Positions 9,787 to 18,843 of a stretch of 64,000 nt of DNA are shown here, piece after piece. Origin of the DNA: Erythrobacteraceae bacterium WH01K (GTDB taxonomy: Bacteria; Pseudomonadota; Alphaproteobacteria; Sphingomonadales; Sphingomonadaceae). A model generated the notes under the pieces. That model made no database searches, was not told where the DNA came from, and saw nothing but the letters and a program-made list of their open reading frames with translations. A program made the position numbers and the translations under genes. How positions within the stretch are numbered: position 1 is the stretch's first letter; every line of letters starts with the position of its first letter. The stretch spans positions 186,001-250,000 of the forward strand of contig CP115966.1 of assembly GCA_027941995.1 (NCBI GenBank), written 5' to 3'.

Positions 9787-11079
9787 TCACAGGTCTGCGA
9801 ACGTCTCCCGCCGCGGGCCGAGATAGCCGAACAGGTAGGCCGCGACTTTCCGCATCTGGATCTCCTCCGCGCCTTCGGTAATCCGGTAGCGGCGGTGGTG
9901 GCGATAGATGTGCTCGAACGGCTTTTCCCGACTGTAGCCGATGCCGCCATGCACCTGCATTGCCCGGTCCGCAGCCTCGCAGACCAGCCGGTTCGCCCAG
10001 TAATTGCACATCGAGACCTTGTCGGAGAGATCCCTCTCAATTGCCTTGTGGTCCATCCGGTCCATGTCCCACGCGGTCTTGTAGATGAGCAGGCGGAGCA
10101 TTTCGCACTGGGTCGCCAGCTCGACCAGCGGGAACTGGATCGCCTGGTTCTTTGCCAGTTCCTCGCCGAAGGGCTTGCGCTGGCGGGCGTAGCGCACACT
10201 CTCCTCCACACAATATTGCGCCGCGCCGAGGCTGCTGGCCGCCTGCCGAATACGGTTCTGGTGGACGAAGCTCTGCGCCAGCGACAGCCCGCGCCCCTCC
10301 TCGCCAAGGATTGCGCTGCCGGGCACCCACACGCCCTTCAGACAAAACCGCGCGTGGTCGGTCGGCATGTTGAAGGTCCAGACATATTCGTCGATCTCCA
10401 GCCCCTCGCTGGGATTGGGGACGAGGAAGCAGGTGATGCCTTTTGCATCGCCATCCTCGCCGCCGGTGCGGGCGAACAGGGCGACGTGGGTCGCGACTTG
10501 CATGCCCGTGATCCACATCTTGGCCCCGTCGATCCGCCAGCCGTCGATCCCGTCACGCGTCTCTCGCACCGCGACTGTATCCATGTGCGTGGCGTCGGAG
10601 CCATGGTCGGGCTCGGTCAGGCCGAAAGCGACGCGGCGTTTTCGCTCGAAGCCGCCGGTGATGAATTCGTGCCTTTGCGCCTCGGTCCCCCACTGGTCGA
10701 ACATGGCGACGAAGGGGAAATTGCCGACGATCGAATGCTCGTTCTGCAAGTCGTTGTGCAGCCCCAGCCCGCGCTGGGCGAAGCGGTCGCGAATGACCGC
10801 CATCCACAGGTTCGATCCGTCCTTCCCGCCATATTCCTTCGGCGCGGAAAAGCGCCAGTGCCCCGCCGCATCGGCGCGGCTCGTGGCTTCGCGCAGCAGC
10901 GCCTCCCATTCCTCGTTCGGCAGTCCGTCGCGGTGCCAGTCGGTCCGCGCATCCTCGCGCCGGTGGTCGAAGAAGCGGTTGTTGTCGCCTTCGTGCTGGA
11001 GCGGCTCGATCTCGGCCTCGATGAAGGCGACGAGCTCGGCATAATAGTCTTCCAGTTCCTGCGGGATGGCGAAGTCCAT
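9787..11079 (-). CDS. Acyl-CoA dehydrogenase family protein
   Basis: FAD-dependent alpha,beta-dehydrogenation of an acyl-CoA thioester. 430 residues with the three family domains in order: N-terminal helices, a middle beta domain (RVAFGLTEPDHGSDATHM, then KMWITGMQVATHVALFARTG) and the C-terminal helical domain with QVHGGIGYSREKPFEHIYR and RITEGAEEIQMRKVAAYLFG. GGAGAGGA precedes the ATG at 11079. It lies 4 nt after the phosphotransferase gene, and this pair resembles the two halves of ACAD10/11 proteins, where a kinase-like domain phosphorylates 4-hydroxyacyl-CoA before an ACAD step. That pathway link is an inference. Confidence 0.93.
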   Translation of the reverse strand: MDFAIPQELEDYYAELVAFIEAEIEPLQHEGDNNRFFDHRREDARTDWHRDGLPNEEWEALLREATSRADAAGHWRFSAPKEYGGKDGSNLWMAVIRDRFAQRGLGLHNDLQNEHSIVGNFPFVAMFDQWGTEAQRHEFITGGFERKRRVAFGLTEPDHGSDATHMDTVAVRETRDGIDGWRIDGAKMWITGMQVATHVALFARTGGEDGDAKGITCFLVPNPSEGLEIDEYVWTFNMPTDHARFCLKGVWVPGSAILGEEGRGLSLAQSFVHQNRIRQAASSLGAAQYCVEESVRYARQRKPFGEELAKNQAIQFPLVELATQCEMLRLLIYKTAWDMDRMDHKAIERDLSDKVSMCNYWANRLVCEAADRAMQVHGGIGYSREKPFEHIYRHHRRYRITEGAEEIQMRKVAAYLFGYLGPRRETFADL

Positions 11080-11083
11080 GCGG

Positions 11084-12448
11084 TCAGTCCTCTCCGGTCC
11101 ATTTCTTGCGCGCGACAGCGAGCGCGGGGTATCTGGGCGCATCGACTTCGGCCTTTGCCAGCGCGACACTGCGCAAATGCCAGAGAAGCGAAGGCGTGGA
11201 GAGCGACCGCTCTCCTGCCAGCAGCCGTTGCGCCAGATCGCGATCGAGATCGTGCGGCGCGGCCATGCTTTCCTCCCGTTCGATCATTCCGAGTGCGTTT
11301 CGGGCCACCGCAAGCTGAAAACGGTCATGCCCTTCCATCCGGTCCTTGATCGAAACGAGCCATTCGCTGATCGCGGCGGCAAGCTCGCCGAACCCGGCCT
11401 CCCCTTCCGGCAGCGGTTTGTAGCCGGGATGCTCGACTCGGTGGGCGCGCTCGCTTTCATCCGCCTCACTTTCCAGCAGCATCAGCAGGTCCAGTTCCTG
11501 CTCACTCGTCCGCCGCGAGATCACGGCCCGCTCCAGCGTGCGGTCCGCGCCGCTGCGCCAGGTCTCGCCCATCCGCAGGCAGCCAAGCGCCCACCAGACC
11601 GTGCGATAGACCATCCAGAATCGAAATCGGCCGGGGTCGACTGCGCGCCCGCCATTCGCTTCATACGCGTCGCAATACTCCTCGATACTGCCCAGCCCCA
11701 GCGCCTCCCGTTCGTAGCGCGAGAACCGCCACACAGCCATGCAGCCGAAAGCGAGGTCCTCGTGCCAGTCGCTCCAGTGCGCCAGTTCCCAATCGAGCAC
11801 ACCGGTCAGCCAGCCATCCTCCACCAGCAGATTGCCGACGCGGTAATCGCCGTGATTGAGCACCGGCTCCACAGGCGGCGGAACATTGTCCATCAGCCAG
11901 CGAATGCCGAGCGCGATGACGGGCCTGTCGCCCCCGGCAGCCTCGAACTGCTCGCGGAAAGCGGCGATGCCCTCGCGCGGGTCGAGCGTCGGCACGGAAC
12001 CCGGAATGGCGGTCGCTGGCAAAGCATGGATACGTGCCAGCTGGGCTGCGCATTCGGCCAGGAGCCGGCCCGCTTCGCCGGTAGCCAATATGACCTTCGG
12101 ATCGGGCGTGCCGGGCAGGGCGCGCATGACGAAGCCCGAACCGATCCCGTCGGCAGGCTCCAGCTCCGCCACAACTTCGGGCGCGCTCACCCCTCCGGCA
12201 TGGGCTGCGCGGATGACTGCGGCCTCCACATCGTGTCCGAAGGGGCGATCGGCCATGAAGGCCTCGCTGGGGGAACGGCGCAGGACGTAGCTTTCTTCGC
12301 CGGCGTCGAACCGCCAGCTTTCCATCGTGGCCCCGCCCGTCAGCCTTTTCAGCGGACCCGGCGGGCCCAGTCCGGCCCGTGCCGCCACGCGGGCCAGCCC
12401 TTCTGCCAGATCGCTATCCCTGTCTCCCATCGGTGGCAGTGGTCGCAT
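11084..12448 (-). CDS. APH-type phosphotransferase with C-terminal DUF6285-like domain
   Basis: 454 residues. The kinase-like part (about 30-330) has the aminoglycoside phosphotransferase fold signature: nucleotide site TGGATMESWRF, catalytic loop HGDYRVGNLLVEDG and metal-binding GVLDWELAHWSDWHEDLAF. The C-terminal part (about 360-454), with LAAAISEWL and ending SLLWHLRSVALAKAEVDAPRY, resembles the DUF6285 domain often found with these proteins. First gene of a two-gene unit with the acyl-CoA dehydrogenase 4 nt downstream, which points to hydroxyacyl-CoA phosphorylation rather than antibiotic resistance. Another ATG six codons in is possible, but the first has an AAAGGTGG sequence in front. 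Confidence 0.88.
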   Translation of the reverse strand: MRPLPPMGDRDSDLAEGLARVAARAGLGPPGPLKRLTGGATMESWRFDAGEESYVLRRSPSEAFMADRPFGHDVEAAVIRAAHAGGVSAPEVVAELEPADGIGSGFVMRALPGTPDPKVILATGEAGRLLAECAAQLARIHALPATAIPGSVPTLDPREGIAAFREQFEAAGGDRPVIALGIRWLMDNVPPPVEPVLNHGDYRVGNLLVEDGWLTGVLDWELAHWSDWHEDLAFGCMAVWRFSRYEREALGLGSIEEYCDAYEANGGRAVDPGRFRFWMVYRTVWWALGCLRMGETWRSGADRTLERAVISRRTSEQELDLLMLLESEADESERAHRVEHPGYKPLPEGEAGFGELAAAISEWLVSIKDRMEGHDRFQLAVARNALGMIEREESMAAPHDLDRDLAQRLLAGERSLSTPSLLWHLRSVALAKAEVDAPRYPALAVARKKWTGED

Positions 12449-12521
12449 TCCCCGCCACCTTTATCAACGCAACAATTCGCAGCCTCGCTCGTTGGGACAG
12501 GGAAAAGGAGAGACGACACTC

Positions 12522-12932
12522 ATGAAAATACCCCACAATGCCCATGTCGCCATTGCCGATGGCGAACGCTTCATCTTCACCCGCAATACCGGGCAGATTT
12601 TCGAGCCGAAGCTGGAGAAGCTGGAAGAACCCAGCCTGTCGGCGAGCAATTACAGCGCCGGCGTGAAGCACCAGGACGATGCCGGCCAGGACAAGGGCAC
12701 CAGTACCCAGCTCGACGAACTGGCCCACGGTGCCGCCGTTGCCGAATGGCTCAACGAGAAGGCGGTGGCAGGCGAGATCAGCGAACTGGTAGTGGTCGCC
12801 GACCCCAAGACGCTGGGCGAGATGCGGCGGCACTATCACTCGGAACTGGAGAAGCGGCTGGTCGGAGAAGTCGACAAGACCGTGACCGGCGAGACGCTCG
12901 ACAAGATCGGCGAGATCCTGGCCAACAGCTAA
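12522..12932 (+). CDS. Host attachment family protein (baeRF-like)
   Basis: 136-residue cytoplasmic protein of the family named after an Agrobacterium plant-attachment gene (MKIPHNAHVAIADGERFIF at the start, ELVVVADPKTLGEMRRHYH in the middle, TGETLDKIGEILANS at the end). The fold is related to ribosome-rescue eRF1-like domains; the true role is unknown. AAAGGAGAG lies at an ideal distance before the ATG at 12522. It stands alone between a divergent phosphotransferase gene and the downstream serine hydrolase, 164 nt apart. The family is widespread in free-living alphaproteobacteria, so the name should not be read as evidence for a plant host. Confidence 0.82.
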   Translation: MKIPHNAHVAIADGERFIFTRNTGQIFEPKLEKLEEPSLSASNYSAGVKHQDDAGQDKGTSTQLDELAHGAAVAEWLNEKAVAGEISELVVVADPKTLGEMRRHYHSELEKRLVGEVDKTVTGETLDKIGEILANS

Positions 12933-13096
12933 AAGGCTTTTTCGATGTCCTGCATGTGCGGCGTGATCGATCCGTCGCACATGCAGAGTCGTTCATCGCA
13001 TCAGGAGCCCGTCCGGACCCGAAACAGGCTTGCAGGAGCGCGCGCGAAAGTCTGTTAAGCATTTGCCAACCATGGCTTAGCTACGTTCCGGACCCT

Positions 13097-14110
13097 ATGA
13101 AACGCGTTCTCTTTTCCCTCGCCGTATCCCTCGCCGCCTTTACCGGCCTTGCCGCCGCACCGGCCTCTGCCCAGACCACCAATCTCGAAGCTGCCTTCGA
13201 TAATACGTTCGGCACCGAGGTGCGTGCGCCGCAGAGTTTCAGCGCCGTCTACGATACCGCGCTGGAACGCCGCATTGCGCAAATCGCGGACGGTTCGGAT
13301 GGACGAATCGGGGTCGCCGCGCTCGACCTCAGCACGGGCGAGGAAGTCATGGTGCTGGCCGACCAGCGCTTCCCCATGGCCTCGACCAGCAAGATCGCGG
13401 TTGCCGCAACCTTCCTCGAAGGCGCGGAGCAGGGGCGGTGGAGCCTGTCGAGCGAATTCCCGCTTCTCATTCCGCTTCGCTCGGCGAAGTACAGCTCGCC
13501 CACCGCGCCCGTGCGCAAGGGCAATTACATGGCTGCACGCGACCTGATCGAGATCATGATCACGCGGTCGTCCAATACCGCCACCGACGCCCTGCTGGAC
13601 GTAGTCGGCGGCCCGCGGGCCGTGAACGCCTGGGCCTATCGCAACGGTTTCCGCAATTTCAGCATCGATCGCGACATCGCGACGCTGGTGCGGGACGACG
13701 GCGAATACGACCCGGCGACCTATATCGACATGCGCGACAGCGCGACGCCGCGCGATATCGTGCGGATGCTGGCGGCGCTGAACAATGGCGGTGTCCTGTC
13801 GGATGCCAGCCGCAGCGTCATCCTCGGTTCCATGAGCCGCACGCGGACGGGCAAGCGGCGGATTCCGGCGCTGATGCCTGCCGGGGCCGAAGTGATGCAC
13901 AAGACCGGTTCGCTCAACAACACGTCGAGCGATGTCGGCATCATCCGCGGTCCCAATGGCCGCTCCATAGCGGTCGCCATCTATGTGACCGGACAGGGGG
14001 CGAAGCTGAACCGCGAACGCAAGATCGCGGAGATCGCGCGCGCCCTTTATGACGGCATGGTCGCCCGGCCCGGCCGCAACTGGACCGGTGCAACCTATCC
14101 GGGCGGCTGA
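13097..14110 (+). CDS. Class A beta-lactamase-like serine hydrolase lacking Glu166
   Basis: 337-residue periplasmic protein with a signal peptide cleaved near residue 25 (PASAQ). Serine hydrolase motifs are present: S96-T-S-K99, S158-S-N160 and K269-T-G271, equal to Ambler positions 70, 130 and 234. The omega-loop residues that drive deacylation are not: aligning from Ser130, position 166 is Ile194 and position 170 is Val198, while the flanking D163-R164 and L169 are kept (DRDIATLV). The loop after it is longer than in TEM-type enzymes. It could be a slow or penicillin-binding enzyme, or another amidase. No AmpR-like regulator is adjacent. Shares a bidirectional terminator with the lipoprotein gene. 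Confidence 0.85.
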   Translation: MKRVLFSLAVSLAAFTGLAAAPASAQTTNLEAAFDNTFGTEVRAPQSFSAVYDTALERRIAQIADGSDGRIGVAALDLSTGEEVMVLADQRFPMASTSKIAVAATFLEGAEQGRWSLSSEFPLLIPLRSAKYSSPTAPVRKGNYMAARDLIEIMITRSSNTATDALLDVVGGPRAVNAWAYRNGFRNFSIDRDIATLVRDDGEYDPATYIDMRDSATPRDIVRMLAALNNGGVLSDASRSVILGSMSRTRTGKRRIPALMPAGAEVMHKTGSLNNTSSDVGIIRGPNGRSIAVAIYVTGQGAKLNRERKIAEIARALYDGMVARPGRNWTGATYPGG

Positions 14111-14164
14111 CCGGACACGAACGCAGGCCGGCACCCCGACGCCGGCTCGGCAAATGGACATAAA

Positions 14165-14202
14165 GAAAGGGCGGCGCCTCGCGGCACCGCCCTTCTTGTT
14201 TT
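14165..14202. terminator. Bidirectional terminator
   Basis: GGGCGG at 14169-14174 pairs with CCGCCC at 14187-14192, extended by GCC/GGC around a TCGC loop with one mismatch. A T-rich tract follows on both strands (TTCTTGTTTT on plus; TTTCTTT on minus). It separates the convergent serine hydrolase and lipoprotein genes. Confidence 0.85.
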
Positions 14203-14220
14203 CCCGAAAGGGAAGCGCGC

Positions 14221-14502
14221 TTAATCAGCAGCAGCTTCTTCTTCGGTTTCGCCTTCCATGGCAGCTTCTGCTTCGACAGCAGCTTCTTCAGCGCCTGCTT
14301 CGGCGTCTGCAGCCATTTCTTCAGCACCGGCTTCGGCGTCAGCCATTGCGTCTTCGGTGCCTTCAGCCATTGCGTCCATGTTGGCTTCGGTGTCAGCCAT
14401 GGCGCCTTCGGCGGTTGCTTCTGCAGCGTCCTGCGTGCCTTCCGAACAAGCGGCAAGGCTGAGAGCTGCGGTAGCAGCGGCGACGAGTGCAATCTTACGC
14501 AT
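14221..14502 (-). CDS. Small acidic Ala/Glu-rich lipoprotein
   Basis: 93 residues beginning with a lipoprotein signal (lipobox LAAC, Cys19). The mature part is nearly all Ala, Glu, Asp, Met and Gly, with repeated units such as AEAGAEE and MADTEAN, and ends EEEAAAD. It should be an unstructured or helical, strongly acidic tail anchored to a membrane. No family recognised. It is monocistronic, with the bidirectional terminator 28 nt after its stop. The same frame stays open far into polA on the opposite strand, but the ATG at 14502 followed by an ideal lipoprotein signal marks the real start. Confidence 0.8.
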   Translation of the reverse strand: MRKIALVAAATAALSLAACSEGTQDAAEATAEGAMADTEANMDAMAEGTEDAMADAEAGAEEMAADAEAGAEEAAVEAEAAMEGETEEEAAAD

Positions 14503-14808
14503 ATTAATTTCCTTACTCTGTCGAGTGGTTAGACCACCCGGCCCGGTGTCGGGCCTGGTAGAGAAACCTCCCCCACATGGGCGGCTTCGAATCCCTAAAT
14601 AGTGGCGGCTTTGTGGCAGCGCAAGCCTTTTTGCCATAATTCGCCACATTCTTGCCTTAATCTGCGCCGGGATGTCCCATTTCCGCCGCTTTTCCGCCAT
14701 CATTGCGCGCGCCCGCATCCTATGTCCAGGAAGGCACATCGTCCGTTCGCGCCGCCCGCAACACGAAATGCGGCTGACCTTCTTCCCCTGCGCTGCTAGC
14801 AGGGCGGC
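14503..14808. other. 306-nt intergenic region between the lipoprotein gene and polA
   Basis: Divergent upstream region; no credible gene seen. Two hairpins sit next to each other at its left end, within the leader of the lipoprotein mRNA: GTGGT-tag-ACCAC near 14525-14537, and GGCCCG-gtgt-CGGGCC at 14540-14555, whose outer CC/GG can extend with one bulged T. Neither has a T tract. The middle (14600-14670) is relatively AT-rich and could hold both promoters, but I could not assign convincing -35/-10 pairs. Confidence 0.6.
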
Positions 14809-17664
14809 ATGTCCGATAAACAGCATCTCTACCTGGTGGACGGTTCCGCCTATATCTTCCGCGCCTATCACCGGCTGCCCCCGTTGACCAACCCGGAAGG
14901 CACGCCGGTAGGCGCGGTCTATGGCTATACCACCATGCTGTGGAAGCTGGCCGACGACCTCGACAAGGCGGACGGGCCCACGCATCTCGCGGTCATCCTG
15001 GACAAATCCAGCCACTCGTTCCGCAACGAGATCTACAGCGAATACAAGGCCAACCGGCCCGACCCGCCAGAGGATCTGGTCCCCCAGTTCCCGCTGATCC
15101 GCGATGCCACCCGCGCTTTCAGCCTCCCCTGCATCGAGGAACCCGATGTGGAGGCCGACGACATGATCGCCAGCTACGCCCGGGCTGCCGCTGCGAAGGG
15201 CTTCGACGTCACCATCGTCAGTTCGGACAAGGACCTGATGCAACTGGTCGGTCCCGGCGGCGACGGCATCGGCGCAATCGACATGCTCGACACGATGAAG
15301 AGCGCGCGCATCGGGACGGAGGAAGTCGAGGAGAAATTCGGTGTCGGCCCCGAACTGGTGGGCGACGTGCTGGCCCTGATGGGCGATTCGGTCGACAATA
15401 TCCCGGGCATTTTCGGGGTCGGGCCGAAAACCGCGACCAAGCTGATCCAGGAACACGGATCGCTGACCGGCGCTCTGGATGCCGCCGCCGACATGAAGAA
15501 GAGCAAGCTGAAGGAACGCCTGCTCGAACACCGTGCCGATGCGGAGCTGAGCCGGGTGCTGGTGACGCTGAAGCAAGACTGCCCGCTCCCCGTTCCGCTG
15601 GAAGACATGAAGCTCGACGGGGTGCCCGAAGGTCCGCTGGCCGATTTCCTCGAGACCCATGGTTTCACCAGCCTTCTGCGGCGGCTGGACGCAGGCTCGG
15701 GCAGTCCCGATCGCAAGAACGATCTCAATCCCGTGAAGGCGGACAAGAAGGGCGCCGATGCTGCGCCCGCCGGCGATCGGCAGCCTTTGCCCGACTGGCC
15801 CGCGATCGACCGCGACGCCTACGAAACCGTACAGACGCGCGAGCGGCTGGATCACTGGATCGAGAAAGCATTCGCCGCCCGCGAAATCGCCGTCGATACC
15901 GAAACCAGCGCGCTCGACGCGATGCAGGCGGACCTTGTCGGGGTGAGTCTGTGCACCGGGGCGGGCGAGGCGTGCTACATCCCGCTTGCCCATCACAATG
16001 TCGATGGCGGCGGCAGCGACATGTTCGCCGAACGGCCCGAACAGGTGCCGCTGGACGAAGCGCTGGCCGCGCTCAAGCCGCTGCTGGAAAGCGACGCGGT
16101 CCTGAAGATCGGCCAGAACATCAAGTACGACCTGAACGTCCTGGCGCGCCACGACATCCACGTCGCCCCGATCGACGACACGATGATCGTCAGCTTCGCG
16201 CTGGATGCCGGCCGCGCGGAAAGCGGCATCGGCGGCGGCCACGGGATGGACGAACTGGCCCAGCGCCATCTCGGCCATACCTGCATGACCTTCAAGGAGG
16301 TGTGCGGTACCGGCAAGAAGCAGATACCCTTCGGCGACGTGCCGCTGGACAAGGCCACCCGATACGCGGCGGAGGATGCCGAGGTGACCTGGCGACTGCA
16401 CCGGCACCTGAAGCCGCGCCTGCCGATAGAAGGCGGGACGAAGATATACGAGCGGGTCGATCGCCCGCTGATCCCCGTCGTCGCGCGGATGGAACGCGAA
16501 GGCATCAAGGTCGATCGCTCCCGCCTCGCCAGGCTGTCGGAGGAATTCGCCAGCCAGACCGCGAGCCTGGAAAAGGACATCCACGAGATCGCTGGCGAGG
16601 AATTTTCCGTCGGCAGTCCGAAGCAGCTGGGCGACATCCTGTTCGACAAGATGGGATACAAGGGCGGCAAGAAAGGCAAGAGCGGCCAGTATTCGACCGA
16701 CCAGAGCGTTCTGGAAAAGCTCGACGCGCAAGGGGCGGACATTGCGAAGAAGGTGCTGGAATGGCGCCAACTGACCAAGCTTCGCTCCACCTATACCGAG
16801 GCGTTGCAGGCGGCCATCAATCCCGATACCGGACGCGTGCATACCAGCTACAGCCTCGTCGGCGCGCAGACCGGGCGACTGTCCAGCACCGATCCGAACC
16901 TGCAGAACATCCCCATCCGCACGCCCATTGGCCGCCAGATCCGCGAGGCATTCGTGCCCGAGGACGGCAATGTCCTGCTGGCCGCCGATTACAGCCAGAT
17001 CGAATTGCGGCTGGCAGCGCACATGGCCGATGTCGACGCGCTGAAGGACGCTTTCGAGAAGGGCGAGGACATCCACAACCGCACCGCGCAGGAAATGTAC
17101 GGCGACGTCACCCGCGATACCCGTGCGCAGGCGAAGACGATCAACTTCGCCATCCTCTACGGCATCTCGCGTTGGGGCCTCGCCGGGCGGCTGGGGGTCG
17201 AGGCGGACGAGGCACAGGCCATGATCGACCGCTATTTCGAACGCTTTCCCGGTATCAAGAACTACATCTCCGAAACGCTGCTATCGGTCCGCGAACGCGG
17301 TTATTCAGAGACGCTATTCGGTCGCAAGACATGGTTCCCCCGCATCGCGTCGAAGAACCAGACGGAGAGGCAGGGAAGCGAACGCGCCGCGGTCAATGCG
17401 CCGATTCAGGGGACGAGCGCCGATATCATCAAGCGGGCGATGGCGCGCATGCTGCCTGCCCTGGCGGATGCCGGCCTGAACGATGTCCGCATGCTGCTGC
17501 AGGTGCACGACGAACTGGTGTTCGAACTGCCCGAAGGCGATGTCGCGGCAGCTTCCCCGGTCATCGAGCGGGTCATGGCGGAAGCGGCGCTGCCCGCCGT
17601 CGAACTCAGCGTGCCACTGGGGATCGAGATCGGGACCGGGGCAAGCTGGGATGCCGCGCACTGA
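14809..17664 (+). CDS. polA: DNA polymerase I
   Basis: Fills gaps and removes RNA primers during replication and repair. 951 residues with all three domains. The 5'-3' exonuclease is about 1-300 (LYLVDGSAYIFRAYHRLP; SSDKDLMQLV). The 3'-5' proofreading domain is about 340-540 and retains the first catalytic acidic pair near 362 (AVDTETSALD) with YAAEDAEVTWRL later. The polymerase domain has LAADYSQIELRLAAH, QAKTINFAILYGIS and LQVHDELVFELPEG. Start MSDKQHLYLVDG fits the family. The long open frame on the opposite strand is a GC-bias shadow. Confidence 0.98.
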   Translation: MSDKQHLYLVDGSAYIFRAYHRLPPLTNPEGTPVGAVYGYTTMLWKLADDLDKADGPTHLAVILDKSSHSFRNEIYSEYKANRPDPPEDLVPQFPLIRDATRAFSLPCIEEPDVEADDMIASYARAAAAKGFDVTIVSSDKDLMQLVGPGGDGIGAIDMLDTMKSARIGTEEVEEKFGVGPELVGDVLALMGDSVDNIPGIFGVGPKTATKLIQEHGSLTGALDAAADMKKSKLKERLLEHRADAELSRVLVTLKQDCPLPVPLEDMKLDGVPEGPLADFLETHGFTSLLRRLDAGSGSPDRKNDLNPVKADKKGADAAPAGDRQPLPDWPAIDRDAYETVQTRERLDHWIEKAFAAREIAVDTETSALDAMQADLVGVSLCTGAGEACYIPLAHHNVDGGGSDMFAERPEQVPLDEALAALKPLLESDAVLKIGQNIKYDLNVLARHDIHVAPIDDTMIVSFALDAGRAESGIGGGHGMDELAQRHLGHTCMTFKEVCGTGKKQIPFGDVPLDKATRYAAEDAEVTWRLHRHLKPRLPIEGGTKIYERVDRPLIPVVARMEREGIKVDRSRLARLSEEFASQTASLEKDIHEIAGEEFSVGSPKQLGDILFDKMGYKGGKKGKSGQYSTDQSVLEKLDAQGADIAKKVLEWRQLTKLRSTYTEALQAAINPDTGRVHTSYSLVGAQTGRLSSTDPNLQNIPIRTPIGRQIREAFVPEDGNVLLAADYSQIELRLAAHMADVDALKDAFEKGEDIHNRTAQEMYGDVTRDTRAQAKTINFAILYGISRWGLAGRLGVEADEAQAMIDRYFERFPGIKNYISETLLSVRERGYSETLFGRKTWFPRIASKNQTERQGSERAAVNAPIQGTSADIIKRAMARMLPALADAGLNDVRMLLQVHDELVFELPEGDVAAASPVIERVMAEAALPAVELSVPLGIEIGTGASWDAAH

Positions 17665-17711
17665 CGACGCGCTGCATCGCGGGCGTTGAACCGCGCTGCC
17701 CCGTTCCATAA

Positions 17712-18809
17712 GTGACGGGAATGTTCGAAAAGCTCAATCCCGCCAACTGGCAGGTGCCGACCGAAGCCGCCCTGGAGGCAGGCGTGGTGCTGGTGCTGGC
17801 CCTGGCCATCGCCTATCTTCTCTACCGCGTCATTTTCGCGATTCTGGGCCGACTGGTGGCCGTCGACCGCAATGGCAGCAGCGCGGTGATCATCGACAAG
17901 CTTCGCAAGCCCGTAAAATGGGCGATGCTGGCCATGTCCGTCACCCTCGCAGCGGAAAGCAACGCCTGGCTCGGCAGCTTCTGGGAACCGGTCGCGCGCT
18001 TCGTGCGGCCTGCCATCCTGGGCTGGATCGCCTACACCGTGGTGAAAGCCATGGCCGCCGCGCTGGAAATGCGGCTGGAGGCGAGCGACGATCCCGTGGC
18101 CACGCGCAGCCGCCGGACGCGGATCGCCATTCTCTCGCGCACGGCGACCGTTGCCATCGTCGTCATCACGGTCGGCCTGATGCTGCTGGATGTGCCGGGC
18201 GTACGGGACATTGGCACGACGCTACTCGCTTCGGCAGGTCTGGCCGCCCTGGCCATCGGCGCTGCGGCGCAGCCGGCCCTGAAGTCGCTCATCGCGGGCC
18301 TTCAGATGGCGATCACCGAGCCGGTCCGCATCGGCGACCTGGTGGTGGTCGACGGACACACGGGCCGGGTCGAGGAAATCAAGATGAGCTTCGTCACCGT
18401 GCGCACGTGGGACGAGCGACTGGTGATCGTGCCGACCAGCGAGTTTCTCGACAAGAGCTTCGAGAACTGGTCGCGCCGCGACGAATCGCTCACCGGCCCG
18501 GTCTTCCTCCATCTCGACCCGATTGCCGATGTCGCCGCGATCCGGGCCGAATTCCTGCGTTTCGTCGAGGGGCACGAACTGTGGGACAAGAGGACCGCAG
18601 GCGCGCTGCTGACAGAAGCCTATCCGGAATCGAAGGAAATGCGCCTCGCGATGAGTGCGAATACGATCGGCGATCTGTTTGCCCTGCGCTGCGATGTTCG
18701 CGAGCACATGATCGAGTGGCTCAACCTGACCCAGCCCGAGGCGCTGATCCGCCACCGGCTGGAAGTTCCGGGCGGCCATGCGAAGGCGAACGAACCGGGC
18801 GAACCCTGA
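17712..18809 (+). CDS. Small-conductance mechanosensitive channel (MscS family)
   Basis: 365 residues. Four hydrophobic helices lie in the first 190 residues; the pore helix is the Gly/Ala-rich stretch GTTLLASAGLAALAIGAAAQ, followed by the MscS beta domain (EPVRIGDLVVVDGHTGRVEEIKM, then LVIVPTSEFLDKSFENWSRR) and a cytoplasmic vestibule. It opens under membrane tension to release solutes on osmotic downshock. The GTG at 17712 is used here; an ATG three codons later (17721) is an equally good start. It follows polA by 47 nt. The extended N-terminal helix and cytosolic tail suggest an MscS-like variant rather than E. coli-type MscS. Confidence 0.87.
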   Translation: MTGMFEKLNPANWQVPTEAALEAGVVLVLALAIAYLLYRVIFAILGRLVAVDRNGSSAVIIDKLRKPVKWAMLAMSVTLAAESNAWLGSFWEPVARFVRPAILGWIAYTVVKAMAAALEMRLEASDDPVATRSRRTRIAILSRTATVAIVVITVGLMLLDVPGVRDIGTTLLASAGLAALAIGAAAQPALKSLIAGLQMAITEPVRIGDLVVVDGHTGRVEEIKMSFVTVRTWDERLVIVPTSEFLDKSFENWSRRDESLTGPVFLHLDPIADVAAIRAEFLRFVEGHELWDKRTAGALLTEAYPESKEMRLAMSANTIGDLFALRCDVREHMIEWLNLTQPEALIRHRLEVPGGHAKANEPGEP

Positions 18810-18843
18810 GGGCCCGCCCGCATTCGCACCGGAAAGCCGTAGC

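Noticed and set aside
9696..10307. In-frame N-terminal extension of the DUF305/LVIVD-like protein
   Set aside because: It lies inside the acyl-CoA dehydrogenase gene in another frame; a signal peptide and ribosome site at 9695 define the start.
13097..14110. Acquired antibiotic-resistance gene
   Set aside because: GC content and codon use match neighbours and no mobile genes are nearby; Glu166 is also missing.
14503..17076. Minus-strand open frame of about 850 codons opposite polA
   Set aside because: High-GC coding strands give long antisense frames. No start site or family match in this part; only the lipoprotein at 14221-14502 in the same frame is real.
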